From positions 1-64,000 of the forward strand of contig JAATEV010000120.1 of the NCBI GenBank assembly GCA_015655585.1: a stretch of DNA of 64,000 nucleotides. Reading direction: 5' to 3'. This document shows, piece after piece, positions 25,222-35,209 of this stretch; positions within the stretch are counted from its first letter, which is position 1; every line of letters starts with the position of its first letter. The position numbers and the translations under genes are program-made. The DNA is from Terriglobales bacterium (lineage in GTDB: Bacteria > Acidobacteriota > Terriglobia > Terriglobales > Acidobacteriaceae). The notes below the pieces were generated by a model that did not search any database, had not been told where the DNA came from, and saw only the letters and a list, made by a program, of their open reading frames with translations.

Positions 25222-25280
25222 CGACTCCTCCTGCTTGATACCAGTTGAAAAATCGCCTTATCGAAAACTGAAAGCAATGC

Positions 25281-26600
25281 TCAGATGCGAACTTCCCAGC
25301 CCTTCTCGTATTCGCGTCCCCAAAGTTTCATCGCGTCGGGGTCGCTTTTGATATGGGCAGTCTTTGGATCGAGCTTCAAATCGCGATTGACGATCCATGA
25401 GATGTTCGAGAGCAGAAGCATTGTCACCGAGATGTTCGCTACCTGAATCGGCGAGTTCAGCTTCTCGCCTGTGCGAATTGCATTGATCCAGTTTGTGAAG
25501 TGCCCATTCGTCATGGAGTCCTGACTAATCAGATCGCTGGTGGGACTCGCATGGCCCGATGAGAACTCGTCCGTCTTTCTTCCACGCCAGTCATACACTT
25601 CGTATCCCGCACGATCAATGATTACCGTTCCCTTGGTTCCGTGAATGGCCGATCCACGGTCACGGCCATAGACCCTCATTCCCTGACAGCTTCTTCCTTC
25701 CCAGGAGATCGTTTTATTGGGGTACCGGAAGTTCGTGATGAGGGTGTCGTAGAACTCCCAGTCATCTTTGTCCTGATAACGACCGCCGGTTGCTGTAACT
25801 GTATCCGGATAATCTGCTTGAAGCGCCCAGCGACAGATATCGAGCTCATGGGTTCCGTTATTGAGAGATTCTCCTGTTCCATATCGACGCAGCCAGTGCC
25901 AGTTATATGGATGGATGTTGTCCTTGTACTCGCTTCGAGGTGCAGGGCCCTGCCAGAGATTCCAGTCCAGTGTCGCAGGAACAGGTACTACCTTGCCGAT
26001 GCCCATGGGAGGGCGTCGATTTACATACCAGCTCTTTGCCAGATAGGTCTCTCCGATCAGACCATCGTGAATCTGCTGAATGATTTTGATGGTTGCAGGC
26101 CATGAACGCTGCTGATCACCAACCTGGACCAACTTTCCATATTTCTGTTGCGCAAGGACTAGAAGCTCGCCTTCACGTGGATTGTGGCTGGAGGGCTTTT
26201 CAACGTAGACGTGTTTGCCAGCCTTCAGGCCTAGAATTGCCATGGGCGTATGCCAATGATCCGGCATCGCAATCGTAATAGCGTCGACATCTTTCGCGTC
26301 AAGAATCTCATGAAAATTACCTGTCGCAGCGGGGGCATAGCCGAGACTCTTTTCGGCGTCGCTTGAGAACTTTTTCAAGATATTAGAATCGACATCGCAG
26401 ATATGCGAGACTCTGGCTGTAGATCCTATTGCCTGCAAGGCGGCAAGATGCGCGTGGCCGCGTCCATTCAATCCCAGAATCGCAAAGTTAAGCCGATCAT
26501 TGGAACCCATAATTTGCGCATAACTTTTAGCAGTCGATCCGATGGCTACGCTTGCTGCACCAACGGCAAGACCACCCAGGACGGTTCGTCGAGAGATCAC
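25281..26600 (-). CDS. Tat-exported Gfo/Idh/MocA-family oxidoreductase
   Basis: A 439-aa protein starting at GTG 26600 with GGAG five bases upstream. The N-terminus MISRRTVLGGLAVGAASVAIG is a Tat signal, followed by a Rossmann fold (LNFAILGLNGRGHAH) and the EKP motif (VYVEKPSSHN) of the family. GTHELDICRWAL in the second domain is also typical. The glycine pattern GLNGRGH is a variant of GxGxxG. Exported members carry their own NAD(P) cofactor when folded before export. Forms a pair with the isomerase-like gene downstream. Confidence 0.85.
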   Translation of the reverse strand: MISRRTVLGGLAVGAASVAIGSTAKSYAQIMGSNDRLNFAILGLNGRGHAHLAALQAIGSTARVSHICDVDSNILKKFSSDAEKSLGYAPAATGNFHEILDAKDVDAITIAMPDHWHTPMAILGLKAGKHVYVEKPSSHNPREGELLVLAQQKYGKLVQVGDQQRSWPATIKIIQQIHDGLIGETYLAKSWYVNRRPPMGIGKVVPVPATLDWNLWQGPAPRSEYKDNIHPYNWHWLRRYGTGESLNNGTHELDICRWALQADYPDTVTATGGRYQDKDDWEFYDTLITNFRYPNKTISWEGRSCQGMRVYGRDRGSAIHGTKGTVIIDRAGYEVYDWRGRKTDEFSSGHASPTSDLISQDSMTNGHFTNWINAIRTGEKLNSPIQVANISVTMLLLSNISWIVNRDLKLDPKTAHIKSDPDAMKLWGREYEKGWEVRI

Positions 26601-26674
26601 GGTTACTCCATTTTTTGAAAAGGCAAGTTAGATGAATGACAGAGGTTATCCGGTTCAGGGCCTGTCTGTTATTC

Positions 26675-28126
26675 CTAATAGTTCACATACACTGGGTTGC
26701 CTACCAGCATTGGATTCGATGAGGCATCACGCACAATAAACCGAATCCAATGTCTTCCACCATCGCTGGTCCAGTGAGTTTCGAGAGTCTGATCGTCGTT
26801 TTCTACCTGCAGCATGGACTCTGCCGGTTTTCCATCGATGATCGTCTGCACTTGTCCACGGGAGCATCCTGCGACATGCACTTGTAGCCGAACGTCGTCA
26901 TTGCGCTTCGCTTCCAGCAGGTCGCCCATGTGTGCCGTGCCGTGTGATGTACTGGCATCGACATCCAGCGACTTCGCCTTGGATGCCGTGAGATCGATAA
27001 ACACGTGTCCCGCACGAATGCCGTCGAGAATGCCGGAAACCGATAGCTCCTTTGCCTGGACGACGGTCGTCGGATGCGCCAGCGCGCCCCTTACATCCTC
27101 ACCCTTGGTCGCGTCGTGATTGTCGCTCCCACCAATCGCCGTAAGACGTATGCCGGTTGCAAGTTGCTTGTCCCAGAACTTATCCATTAGGCGTCCGCTA
27201 TTGACGACCTCAACGGCGGTGAACTTCGACAGATCTGTTGGCGTCGGCGGAGCCCATCCACATCCTCGGCACTGTTCCCCAGTGGGCGACTCCGGATGAT
27301 TGATGGAAACGATTCCTCCCAGAGCCCGTACATCGTGTACTACCTGGTCAACGGTTCGTCCATTTTTTTCGGCCACGCGATAATCGACGTACTGGGTTAT
27401 GCCGAATGCGTTGAAGTGTCCATAGAACGTGGTCATCTCACGTCCGGGGATCAGCAACATCTTGTCAAAGTAAGGTTGCAGCGCACGCATCTCCGCGTAG
27501 TGGGCCAGCGAGTTGTGGTCCGAGATAGCGATAAAGTCGAGTCCGCGAGAGGTCGCGGTCTGTGCAGTAAGAAAGAGCGGGCAGGGGACGTGTCGCCCAT
27601 TCTGGCTTGCGCAAAATCCGTCGCTATGACCGGTATGCATGTGCAGGTCGCCCCGATACCAGCGCAGATTCTTTTCAAGCGGCTCCAGGGTAAATCCAGA
27701 GTCCTCGATGGGAGAATTGAAGCGAATCTCCGCCCGATATTTTGAGGTAACTTCAGGTCGAATATTGGACACCGAGATCAGGAGGTTCCATTGACCGGCA
27801 GGTATTGAACCGGGGATATAGGAAGGTGTTGCGTCGGCAGGTCCGATGGTGAAGTGGTCTTTGTTGCTTCCGCTCTGTCCGCGAAATCCGGCCGGGTCAT
27901 GAATCCCGATGTTGAAGACGGTCTTTTCTTCGAGGCGGTGATCGTATGAAAAATCGACGGTAATCCTATGGACGCCGGTAGGTACCGTAAACGGCACCAT
28001 AAAGTGCGTATGGTTTTGCGCTACCGTGACTACGCCTTCCAGGACCAGATCTGCTTTGGGAAGCTCTGCCTTAGCGGAGAAGCAGGAGACGACTGAGAGC
28101 AGCAACAGGCAGCACCAATGTTTCAT
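26675..28126 (-). CDS. exported CehA/McbA-type PHP-domain metallohydrolase
   Basis: A 483-aa protein with a signal peptide (CCLLLLSVVSCFSAKA), a beta-rich N-terminal domain (about 25-155) and a PHP domain: DLHMHTGHSDG, FIAISDHNSL, GIVSINHPE and AIGGSDNHDA supply the His/Asp metal ligands. The C-terminal part (SGILDGIRAGHVFID) matches CehA/McbA proteins, which include carbaryl hydrolase but are mostly uncharacterised phosphoesterase-like hydrolases. It heads the reverse-strand group, 74 bases before the oxidoreductase gene. Confidence 0.82.
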   Translation of the reverse strand: MKHWCCLLLLSVVSCFSAKAELPKADLVLEGVVTVAQNHTHFMVPFTVPTGVHRITVDFSYDHRLEEKTVFNIGIHDPAGFRGQSGSNKDHFTIGPADATPSYIPGSIPAGQWNLLISVSNIRPEVTSKYRAEIRFNSPIEDSGFTLEPLEKNLRWYRGDLHMHTGHSDGFCASQNGRHVPCPLFLTAQTATSRGLDFIAISDHNSLAHYAEMRALQPYFDKMLLIPGREMTTFYGHFNAFGITQYVDYRVAEKNGRTVDQVVHDVRALGGIVSINHPESPTGEQCRGCGWAPPTPTDLSKFTAVEVVNSGRLMDKFWDKQLATGIRLTAIGGSDNHDATKGEDVRGALAHPTTVVQAKELSVSGILDGIRAGHVFIDLTASKAKSLDVDASTSHGTAHMGDLLEAKRNDDVRLQVHVAGCSRGQVQTIIDGKPAESMLQVENDDQTLETHWTSDGGRHWIRFIVRDASSNPMLVGNPVYVNY

Positions 28127-28563
28127 GACGAAGACCGTACCTCATTAATCAGAATTTGACAGTGTATGTTGATCGCATTCTTATGACGAGTTGCCGAACT
28201 AAGCTGGCGTCATAAAGCTATCGTCCCAACCGTCACACAGGATTGAAGTCTGTACGTTTTCGGTGCTCTGTTCAAGGGTATATGGCGTGAATACCCCTGC
28301 GTAAAAAGCGCATTTCACGACATTTGCCTGATTTGGGTGCCTTTGGGGGAATATTAAAATTCGTCTACAGCAGAGGGTATACACCTTGGCTGATGGTAGT
28401 TTTTAAAAGGTGGACCCAAGCGGAGAATCCGATCCACACCCTCGCAGAGATTCTCATCCTAAGGCAAATGTAGGTTGTATCTGCCGTTGGATGGAGTTGT
28501 TACAGTGTAGTTTCTAATTGCTAAAAATAACGATCGCCCTGTGCGGAATTTGTAGGGGCCGTC
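28127..28563. other. 437-bp divergent intergenic region
   Basis: It separates the PHP hydrolase gene (reverse) from the winged-helix-like protein (forward). A forward TTGACA lies at 28156-28161, but no well-spaced -10 is seen. A 61-codon reverse-strand ORF here is discussed as rejected. I see no other structure. Confidence 0.5.
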
Positions 28564-29856
28564 GTGTCAACCTCATTCATAGAAAGACCTAAACTAAGTG
28601 GTGAACATGAAGCCTTGGCTCATGTCTTGAACAGTAGACTGTTCGCTAATGCGCCACTCCTATCTTCTTTTCTTCTATATGTTTGTCGCCGAGCATCGGA
28701 AGAAGGAGCCACCCGTATCTCTGAACAGGAGATCGGAGTCAACGTATTTCATCGTGCGGCGGGATACGATGCTGCCGAAGATAACATCGTAAGAAACTAT
28801 GCGCGGCAGCTTCGTAAGCGGCTCGAGGAGTATTACGCGACCGATGGTCAATTCGATCCGCTCCGTGTCGAAATACCCAAAGGCGGGTATATTCCACGAT
28901 TTACCGCTCGAACGAGCACTATCGAGATCGTAGCTCCGGAAGAACCAGCGCCAGGTGTGATTCCGGAGCAGCGCCCTGAAGAGCCTTCTACGACAGAAAC
29001 AGCATCTCCGGTAGGGCGATACAGAGCTCTTGTCGTTACATTGCTTTGTTGCCTGCCAATACTGTGTTTTGTCACCTTTTATATTGCCAGGCACTACGAT
29101 GCAGTATTCGAAAATGGTTCCAGAAGGAACATCTTGTGGTCGCAATTATTTACGTCCAGTAAAGATACGCTTCTAGTGCCTGCTGATGCGGCGCTGGGGA
29201 CCATTGAGGAGATTACAGGCAGGACATTTTCGCTGGCTGAATATGAAAATGGGCTCGCAACAAATGAACCTGAACCGGCATATCTCACCTCGCTTAAAAC
29301 CAGAAGATTCACCAGCGTAGTGGATCTCGATATTATCGCTAAATTAGGACATCTTCCCGGTGTGGTATGGAACCGAGCGATCATTCGTGCTTCGCGAAAT
29401 CTGAGAATAGAAGATTTCAACAACAATAATGCTATTTTGATCGGATCTATTCATGCCATGCCATGGATAGAAGCATTTCAAAGCAATCTAAACTTTCGTT
29501 TCGAATATCGCCCCTTCGAACACCGCGCCTGGATAGATAATTTGAAGCCACGTGCTGGAGAAGCCACGGTTTATCAAAGTGATTGGAAGGGCTTTTCTAA
29601 AAAAACCTACGCAGTAATCGCTTTTGTTCCTAATTTGAATAAAACCGGTCACGTATTGTTAATACAAGGATTAGATGGCGCTGGTACAGAAGCCGCGGCC
29701 GGGGTGCTCTTCAACGGCGATGAGCTGAATGAGGTGTTGCATAAGGTTAGGCGTCCCGATGGAACTCTGGGTAACTTTGAGGTTCTTATCGAAGCGAATG
29801 CCATTGACAATCATGCAACATCGATTCATATTGCAGCATTGCGAACGCCGAATTAG
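28564..29856 (+). CDS. membrane-anchored protein with N-terminal winged-helix-like domain
   Basis: A 430-aa protein; GTG start at 28564. Residues about 15-120 (LLSSFLLYVCRRA, QEIGVNVFHRAAGYDAAEDNIVRNYARQLRKRLEEYY, VEIPKGGYIPRF) form the winged-helix-like domain that fuses in Acidobacteriota to varied sensor parts. A single membrane segment follows (about 160-180: LVVTLLCCLPILCFVTFYIA), then a ~240-aa periplasmic domain of unknown fold. It is probably a ToxR-like one-component regulator; DNA binding is inferred. It stands upstream of the receptor at 30325. Confidence 0.65.
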   Translation: MSTSFIERPKLSGEHEALAHVLNSRLFANAPLLSSFLLYVCRRASEEGATRISEQEIGVNVFHRAAGYDAAEDNIVRNYARQLRKRLEEYYATDGQFDPLRVEIPKGGYIPRFTARTSTIEIVAPEEPAPGVIPEQRPEEPSTTETASPVGRYRALVVTLLCCLPILCFVTFYIARHYDAVFENGSRRNILWSQLFTSSKDTLLVPADAALGTIEEITGRTFSLAEYENGLATNEPEPAYLTSLKTRRFTSVVDLDIIAKLGHLPGVVWNRAIIRASRNLRIEDFNNNNAILIGSIHAMPWIEAFQSNLNFRFEYRPFEHRAWIDNLKPRAGEATVYQSDWKGFSKKTYAVIAFVPNLNKTGHVLLIQGLDGAGTEAAAGVLFNGDELNEVLHKVRRPDGTLGNFEVLIEANAIDNHATSIHIAALRTPN

Positions 29857-30324
29857 GCCAGCGAATGTAATCCGCTATATCTTTCGGCCACGCATGATCG
29901 TATATCCCTATTACTTACATCTCGAATTGTGCGGTGGGACAGGCAGCATAACTGTCATGACCTATGTGTATACCCTTATCGTACGAGCGGATTTTAACAT
30001 TGCTTCCAAGGTGTTGGCCTTCCACGCGAACCTCTGAAAACACAAGCAAAAAACATTGTGTAGAGGCTTTGCACCCTTGAACATCTTCCTGAAGTTCTTC
30101 AACATTCAATACGTCTCATACATCCTTCCGTGTTCTCCCTGCTGATCTGTCCTTCCAGTTAGGAGGCCTACATGTCTCATGCCTGAGTCCTGTAGTTCAC
30201 GGCGGTTGTCGAGACCGCCGCGATGCAAGGTTCAACTAAAACTTTTACCCAGGCAAAGGTCCGGCGAAATGATTTCGTCATGTAACGGAAGGGAAATATG
30301 ACACAGATTTTTGGAGGATGGATG
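29857..30324. other. 468-bp intergenic leader of the receptor at 30325
   Basis: It contains a GGCGGT/ACCGCC stem (30197-30217) and a possible in-frame upstream start at 30298. I see no polycysteine ORF and no clear promoter hexamers. Confidence 0.4.
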
Positions 30325-33300
30325 ATGAGGAATCGTCTTAAACATCTTGCACTTTTGTTGTTGAGCGTGGGTGTCCTGGCATTGTTTGCGCCGATCGGGG
30401 CTCTGGCTCAAATCGACACCGGAGGAGTCACCGGAACCGTGCGCGACTCGGGAGGAGCAGTCGTTCCTGGCGCAACTGTTATCCTGACCGAGGTTCTTTC
30501 CGGTATCAAAGCGACAACTCAGTCAACGTCCGTTGGAAGTTATGCGTTCAACGCGGTAAAACCTGGCGGATACACGGTCTCTGTATCGGCAGCAGGATTT
30601 GAAAAGTACATTGCATCCGGAGTGCTGGTACACGTGCAGCAGACCTCGATCATTGATGTCTCGCTGGTTACGGGAAGTGTCCAGCAGGAGGTTAATGTTA
30701 CAGCCGCGGTTCCGCTTCTTCAGGCCGAAGATGCTGCACTGGGACAAACAATTGGTTTCAAGGCCATTAACGATCTTCCCTTGGAAGGCCGCAATTGGGG
30801 GTCGTTAGGACAGCTTGTTGCCGGTGTGGCCACTACGCCGGGCAGTAACCCAGAGAATGCTTTCTATTCCGTCAACGGCGTACAGATGTATCAGAATGAC
30901 TTCCGCTTGAACGGTATCAACAACAACATCGAATTCTTTGGCGGTAGTTCAGTAGGAACCGATGCAACGATCACACCTCCTCCTGACGCCGTGCAGGAAT
31001 TCAAACTGCAGAGCGGCGACTATAGCGCGGAATTCGGACACTCCACGGGCGGAGTCATCAATGCGGTTGTCCGCTCCGGAACCAATGAACTCCATGGAAA
31101 TATTTGGGAATACATTCGGAACGAAGCGTTCAATGCGAACGCATACTTCTCAAAGCATTCGGCTGTGATTGTGCCGCGAGCGGAGTATCGTCAGAATGAG
31201 TTCGGAGGAACGCTGGGAGGTCCGGTTCTTATACCGAAGCTCTACAACGGGAAAAATCGTACCTTCTTCTTCGTTGATTATCAGGGAACAAGAATTCTCA
31301 CTCCTTCCCAGGCCAGTGGGACCGTGCCCACTCCCAATATGACTAAGAGTGGATTTACTAATCTGCAGGATCTCATCGCATTCAATAGCGGAACGACGAC
31401 AGATGGGCTTGGTCGTAAATTTGCACACGGGACAATTCTCGATCCGACAACGACCAGGCAGGTGATGGCAGGTCAGGTCGACGCGATAACTGGTCTCCGT
31501 AATAGTTCAAAGAACGCCATCTATGTGCGTGATCCGTTTTATTCTGGTGGGAGCGTTGGTGGCATTACAGACTTCACGGGCATGACGGCTCATCTCAATC
31601 AGATTCCCGCTGCACGGCTTGATCCTAATGCAATCAAGCTTCTCAATCTGTATCCGACACCTACCTCCGCTGGTCTTCTCAATAACTTCCGCTCGAACAA
31701 TAAAGCAACCCAGAACCAGAACACCTATGACATAAGGATCGACGAAACAATTGGATCGCGAGATACATTGTTTGGGGTCTTTGATGAGAGCTATTTTGAT
31801 CAGTTTGCTCCAGGAGGACTGCCGGGACAAAACGATCAGAATAATCAGTTTCCAGCTTATGCAATCGCCATTGGGTACAACCATGTTTTTACGCCAACTT
31901 TGGCCAATGAGTTTCACTTTGGTTTTGGACATAGCGTAAAAAATCAAATTTTATCTACCGCAGATACCACAGGCATTCCGGAACAGTATGGTATTGGAGG
32001 TATACCCCAGGTCTCAGGAAATGGCGGACTGTCCTCCATCAATATCACTGGACTTACCTCGTTAGGGCCGACGGACGATCGTCCCACCATTGGATCAAGC
32101 TGGGATCTGGAAGCTGTAGACAACCTTACCAAGGTGCTCCACAGGCATACATTCAAAATGGGAGCCCAATGGGACTACATAGGGGGAAATCGTACTCAGC
32201 CAGCAGCTCCCAGGGGAGAGTTTACGTTCAGCGGTCAGTTCACCGATGTGCCCAATTTGAGCTCTAAACTTAACGGCATCACAGATATGTTGTTGAATCC
32301 TTCTAAATCAACCGTGAGTGGAGGCGTTGATAATGTGGGAGGAGTGACAACCTTTCTAGGATCAAACTTCGCGGCCACTCAATATCGCCGCTTTTATACC
32401 GGAGTTTATTTCCAGGATGACTGGAAAGTTTCTTCTGCTCTTATTTTCAATCTCGGCCTGCGGTGGGATTACTTCACACCATATCAGGAAGCGAGTGGGC
32501 GACAGGCTAACTTTATTCCGGTTGGAGGCAATGGGTCGTCGGCGACTTACTATATGCCTAATTCTGGATGCAGTGTTCCGCGGGCTGCTGCTTTTGATGC
32601 ACTGTTGGCTGCTAGCAACATTACGTTGAGCTGCATTTCGAATAAGACGCTCGGAGATGCACAGGCAAGTAATTTTGCTCCGAGGCTTGGATTTGCTTAT
32701 CGTATCCGTCCAAGCCTGGTAGTCCGCGGCGGATATGGAATTTCTTATGGTGCGCTAGGTAATCTTGGCACCCAGGGAACTCTTGGGACAAATTACCCGT
32801 TCATTTATTCGATTACTCAAACAGCTCCTAACTCTCAATCGCCGTTGCTCCTCTCCAACGGCCAGGTCGCAACCATGGAGAATACTTTCGTATCAGTCAA
32901 TCTTTCCGATCCGAAACAGGTAAACCCCACAGGGCTGAGTCTGTTCGGCCGTCAATGGAACTATCAAACCCCCTATGTTCAGGCTTTCAATCTGACAATC
33001 CAGGATCAGTTCACGAAGCATGATTCATTTCAGATTGGCTATGTCGGAACGCTGGGGCGTCATCTGGATAATATCCTGGTAGGTACAAACTCTCCTTCAG
33101 AAATTCTTCCAGTGGGAACGAACATCTCTCAAATTCCATCAGCAAGTAATAACAATCAAAGTTTCATTCCATTCCCCCGGTTTGCTCCTAATGCGACGTT
33201 CGAAACAACGAATGCCGCCAGTTCTTATAACTCCATGCAGGCTACGTATCAGCATGAACTCGCGCATGGATTATCGCTGTTGGCTAACTACACTTACAGC

Positions 33301-33975
33301 AAGTGTTTCAGCAATCAGAGAACGCAGGGAACGGGCTCCTCGGCATATCGAGCGCCTTGGCTGCCTGGGTTCGGTATTTCAAGGGATTATGGTCTTTGCG
33401 ATACAGACGCGACGAACATTATCCACGTCTCAGGAAGTTATGCTTTGCCAATTGGCCGCAATCGGACATTCTTCGGAGACATGAATAGACTTACCAATGC
33501 TTTTCTGGGAGGATGGGCGGTCAACTATATCTACACCTATCAAACTGGCAACCCTCTGACGGTTAGTTGCGCGACTGCAACGACCTCAGGCTTCGGTTGC
33601 TTTGCTCCTGTAGTGCCGGGACAAAATATCTATTCCGGATCACATAACGTATCGCAGTGGTTGAATCCTCATGCATTCGCGCAACCCGCAGTTGCGACTC
33701 AAATTGGTCAAACGGATTACTCCGTGCTCGGTGGAGACCCGCAACAGGCGCGTGGACCTAATTGGTACAACTTGGACTCTTCAGTCTTCAAGGAGTTCGA
33801 AATCACCGATACGGTGCGTGTGCAGTTTCGTGCTGAGGCGTTCAACACATTCAATAATCCTCAGTTTGCACAGCCTGGAAGCTTGAATTACTCCAATCCA
33901 TCTAACTTCGCTGTCATTACATCGACACGAAACAATCCGCGTCTTATGCAGTTTGCCTTAAAACTAGCCTTCTAG
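30325..33975 (+). CDS. TonB-dependent receptor, Oar-like, of the phosphoester region
   Basis: A 1216-aa receptor from ATG 30325 (GGAGG seven bases upstream; ATGs at 30298 and 30322 are alternatives). Signal peptide (HLALLLLSVGVLALFAPIGALAQ), carboxypeptidase-regulatory-like domain (GVTGTVRDSGGAVVPGATVI), plug (LNGINNNIEFFGG, LQSGDYSAEFGHSTGGV), barrel with FFFVDYQGTRI, terminal Phe (LKLAF). It is clearly paralogous to the receptor at 49349: shared GLCDTD, LNPHAFA-type and LNLYPTPTS-type blocks. Followed by a hairpin and then a phosphodiesterase and phytase on the same strand, so phosphorylated ligands are a plausible cargo. Confidence 0.9.
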   Translation: MRNRLKHLALLLLSVGVLALFAPIGALAQIDTGGVTGTVRDSGGAVVPGATVILTEVLSGIKATTQSTSVGSYAFNAVKPGGYTVSVSAAGFEKYIASGVLVHVQQTSIIDVSLVTGSVQQEVNVTAAVPLLQAEDAALGQTIGFKAINDLPLEGRNWGSLGQLVAGVATTPGSNPENAFYSVNGVQMYQNDFRLNGINNNIEFFGGSSVGTDATITPPPDAVQEFKLQSGDYSAEFGHSTGGVINAVVRSGTNELHGNIWEYIRNEAFNANAYFSKHSAVIVPRAEYRQNEFGGTLGGPVLIPKLYNGKNRTFFFVDYQGTRILTPSQASGTVPTPNMTKSGFTNLQDLIAFNSGTTTDGLGRKFAHGTILDPTTTRQVMAGQVDAITGLRNSSKNAIYVRDPFYSGGSVGGITDFTGMTAHLNQIPAARLDPNAIKLLNLYPTPTSAGLLNNFRSNNKATQNQNTYDIRIDETIGSRDTLFGVFDESYFDQFAPGGLPGQNDQNNQFPAYAIAIGYNHVFTPTLANEFHFGFGHSVKNQILSTADTTGIPEQYGIGGIPQVSGNGGLSSINITGLTSLGPTDDRPTIGSSWDLEAVDNLTKVLHRHTFKMGAQWDYIGGNRTQPAAPRGEFTFSGQFTDVPNLSSKLNGITDMLLNPSKSTVSGGVDNVGGVTTFLGSNFAATQYRRFYTGVYFQDDWKVSSALIFNLGLRWDYFTPYQEASGRQANFIPVGGNGSSATYYMPNSGCSVPRAAAFDALLAASNITLSCISNKTLGDAQASNFAPRLGFAYRIRPSLVVRGGYGISYGALGNLGTQGTLGTNYPFIYSITQTAPNSQSPLLLSNGQVATMENTFVSVNLSDPKQVNPTGLSLFGRQWNYQTPYVQAFNLTIQDQFTKHDSFQIGYVGTLGRHLDNILVGTNSPSEILPVGTNISQIPSASNNNQSFIPFPRFAPNATFETTNAASSYNSMQATYQHELAHGLSLLANYTYSKCFSNQRTQGTGSSAYRAPWLPGFGISRDYGLCDTDATNIIHVSGSYALPIGRNRTFFGDMNRLTNAFLGGWAVNYIYTYQTGNPLTVSCATATTSGFGCFAPVVPGQNIYSGSHNVSQWLNPHAFAQPAVATQIGQTDYSVLGGDPQQARGPNWYNLDSSVFKEFEITDTVRVQFRAEAFNTFNNPQFAQPGSLNYSNPSNFAVITSTRNNPRLMQFALKLAF

Positions 33976-33982
33976 AAGGATC

Positions 33983-34009
33983 GGTACCGCCCTGATTCAG
34001 GGCGGTACC
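33983..34009 (+). terminator. 13-bp hairpin after the receptor
   Basis: GGTACCGCCCTGA and TCAGGGCGGTACC are separated by one base and followed by a mixed pyrimidine stretch. It lies seven bases after the receptor stop. Confidence 0.6.
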
Positions 34010-34066
34010 TTCGCCCTTATATGAGTTTTATCAGCCGTTTTTCATAACTGCCAAAAAGGATTTGTA

Positions 34067-35134
34067 ATGTCTTCTATAAAATCTCTGGGCGTTTATTTAT
34101 TATCCATTGCTATGGCTGGCGCTGTCCCGCAATCGAATGCACAGAATATCAACCTTGATTTTCTTAATCACAATAAGCCTGTATTGGATGCGCATAATTG
34201 CTATCCCTACGAAGGTCATTATTCCGAAAGGGTGAAGCGGGCGCTGAACTCAGGCTTTCCGGTATCGATCGAGCAGGATCTTGCCTGGTACCAGTATCCG
34301 GCCACGGGGAAGGGCAGAGTCGTCGTCTCGCATACCCCAAGGACAACAGGGTCAGAACCTACCCTTCGCGACTATTTCTTCGAGCAGGTTCGTCCTACTA
34401 TCGAAAAAGCTCTTGCTGAAAAAAAGCGTAGTCAGTGGCCTTTGATTGTTCTCCACATCGACATCAAGGACAATCAGTCAGCTCTTCTGGAAGAAGTCTG
34501 GAGAGTCCTGGGCGAGTACGAGCCATGGCTCACAACCGCAGTGAAGACAGATCATCCTGAGAAGCTATCGTCTCTCGACCGCAAGCCTATTATGGTAATC
34601 ACGGAGAACTCCGACGCTCAGGCGAAGGTCTTCTTCGACAATGTTCCAGTTGGTGCGAAGCTGCGCGTCTTCGGAGCGGCTCACACACAACAACCTCCTT
34701 CGGAGATGTCCATGGAGCAGAAGGCGCACTGGGCAGTCACTGCGACCCCGGAGCAGATTGTGAGCGAAGCTCCTACAAACTATCGTCGCTGGTGGAATAA
34801 CCCCTGGTGGGTTGTAGAAGAGGGTGGACAGGGGCGCGCTGGAGACTGGACTGAGGCTGACAATCAGCGTCTTCGGTCACTGGTGAACTATGCCCATAAG
34901 CAAGGGTATTGGATTCGTTTCTATACTCTCGACGGCTTTTCTCCGGAGGCAGATCAGGGATGGGGACGTGCCTATAACTTTGGTTCCAAAGACGCAGTGA
35001 TTCCGCGTTGGAAGGCCTCTGTCGAAGCTGGTGTTAACTTTATTGCGACCGACCAGTATGAAGATCTGTCGACGTATTTGATGCAGAACTCGAAAGATCT
35101 GCGTCCAACTTCCTCCGCTCATGCAAATCGTTAG
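34067..35134 (+). CDS. exported PLC-like/GDPD-like phosphodiesterase
   Basis: A 355-aa protein with a signal peptide (KSLGVYLLSIAMAGAVPQSNAQ) and a TIM-barrel phosphodiesterase pattern: VLDAHNCYPYEG, FPVSIEQDLAWY, VVVSHTPR and IVLHIDIKDN match the His/Glu/Asp metal and acid-base positions of GDPD and PI-PLC-type enzymes. It probably cleaves a phosphodiester outside the cytoplasm. It lies between a TonB receptor and a phytase-type phosphatase on one strand, suggesting stepwise release of phosphate. The precise substrate cannot be told. Confidence 0.72.
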   Translation: MSSIKSLGVYLLSIAMAGAVPQSNAQNINLDFLNHNKPVLDAHNCYPYEGHYSERVKRALNSGFPVSIEQDLAWYQYPATGKGRVVVSHTPRTTGSEPTLRDYFFEQVRPTIEKALAEKKRSQWPLIVLHIDIKDNQSALLEEVWRVLGEYEPWLTTAVKTDHPEKLSSLDRKPIMVITENSDAQAKVFFDNVPVGAKLRVFGAAHTQQPPSEMSMEQKAHWAVTATPEQIVSEAPTNYRRWWNNPWWVVEEGGQGRAGDWTEADNQRLRSLVNYAHKQGYWIRFYTLDGFSPEADQGWGRAYNFGSKDAVIPRWKASVEAGVNFIATDQYEDLSTYLMQNSKDLRPTSSAHANR

Positions 35135-35160
35135 AGTGTTTTCTATACATAACCACAGAA

Positions 35161-35186
35161 GAGGGCACTGCCAATGCAGTGCCCTC
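35161..35186 (+). terminator. hairpin between phosphodiesterase and phosphatase genes
   Basis: GAGGGCACTGC pairs with GCAGTGCCCTC around CAAT, followed by CTATTTC. The weak U-tract would allow partial read-through into the phosphatase gene. Confidence 0.6.
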
Positions 35187-35209
35187 CTATTTCAAGCAGG
35201 TAGCTCATC

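Noticed and set aside
28199-28384. 61-codon reverse-strand ORF starting GTG with YTLCCRR near its start, upstream of the PHP hydrolase
   Set aside because: It is twice as long as the other leaders, begins at GTG, has no promoter hexamers next to it and only one CC pair; chance is a sufficient explanation.
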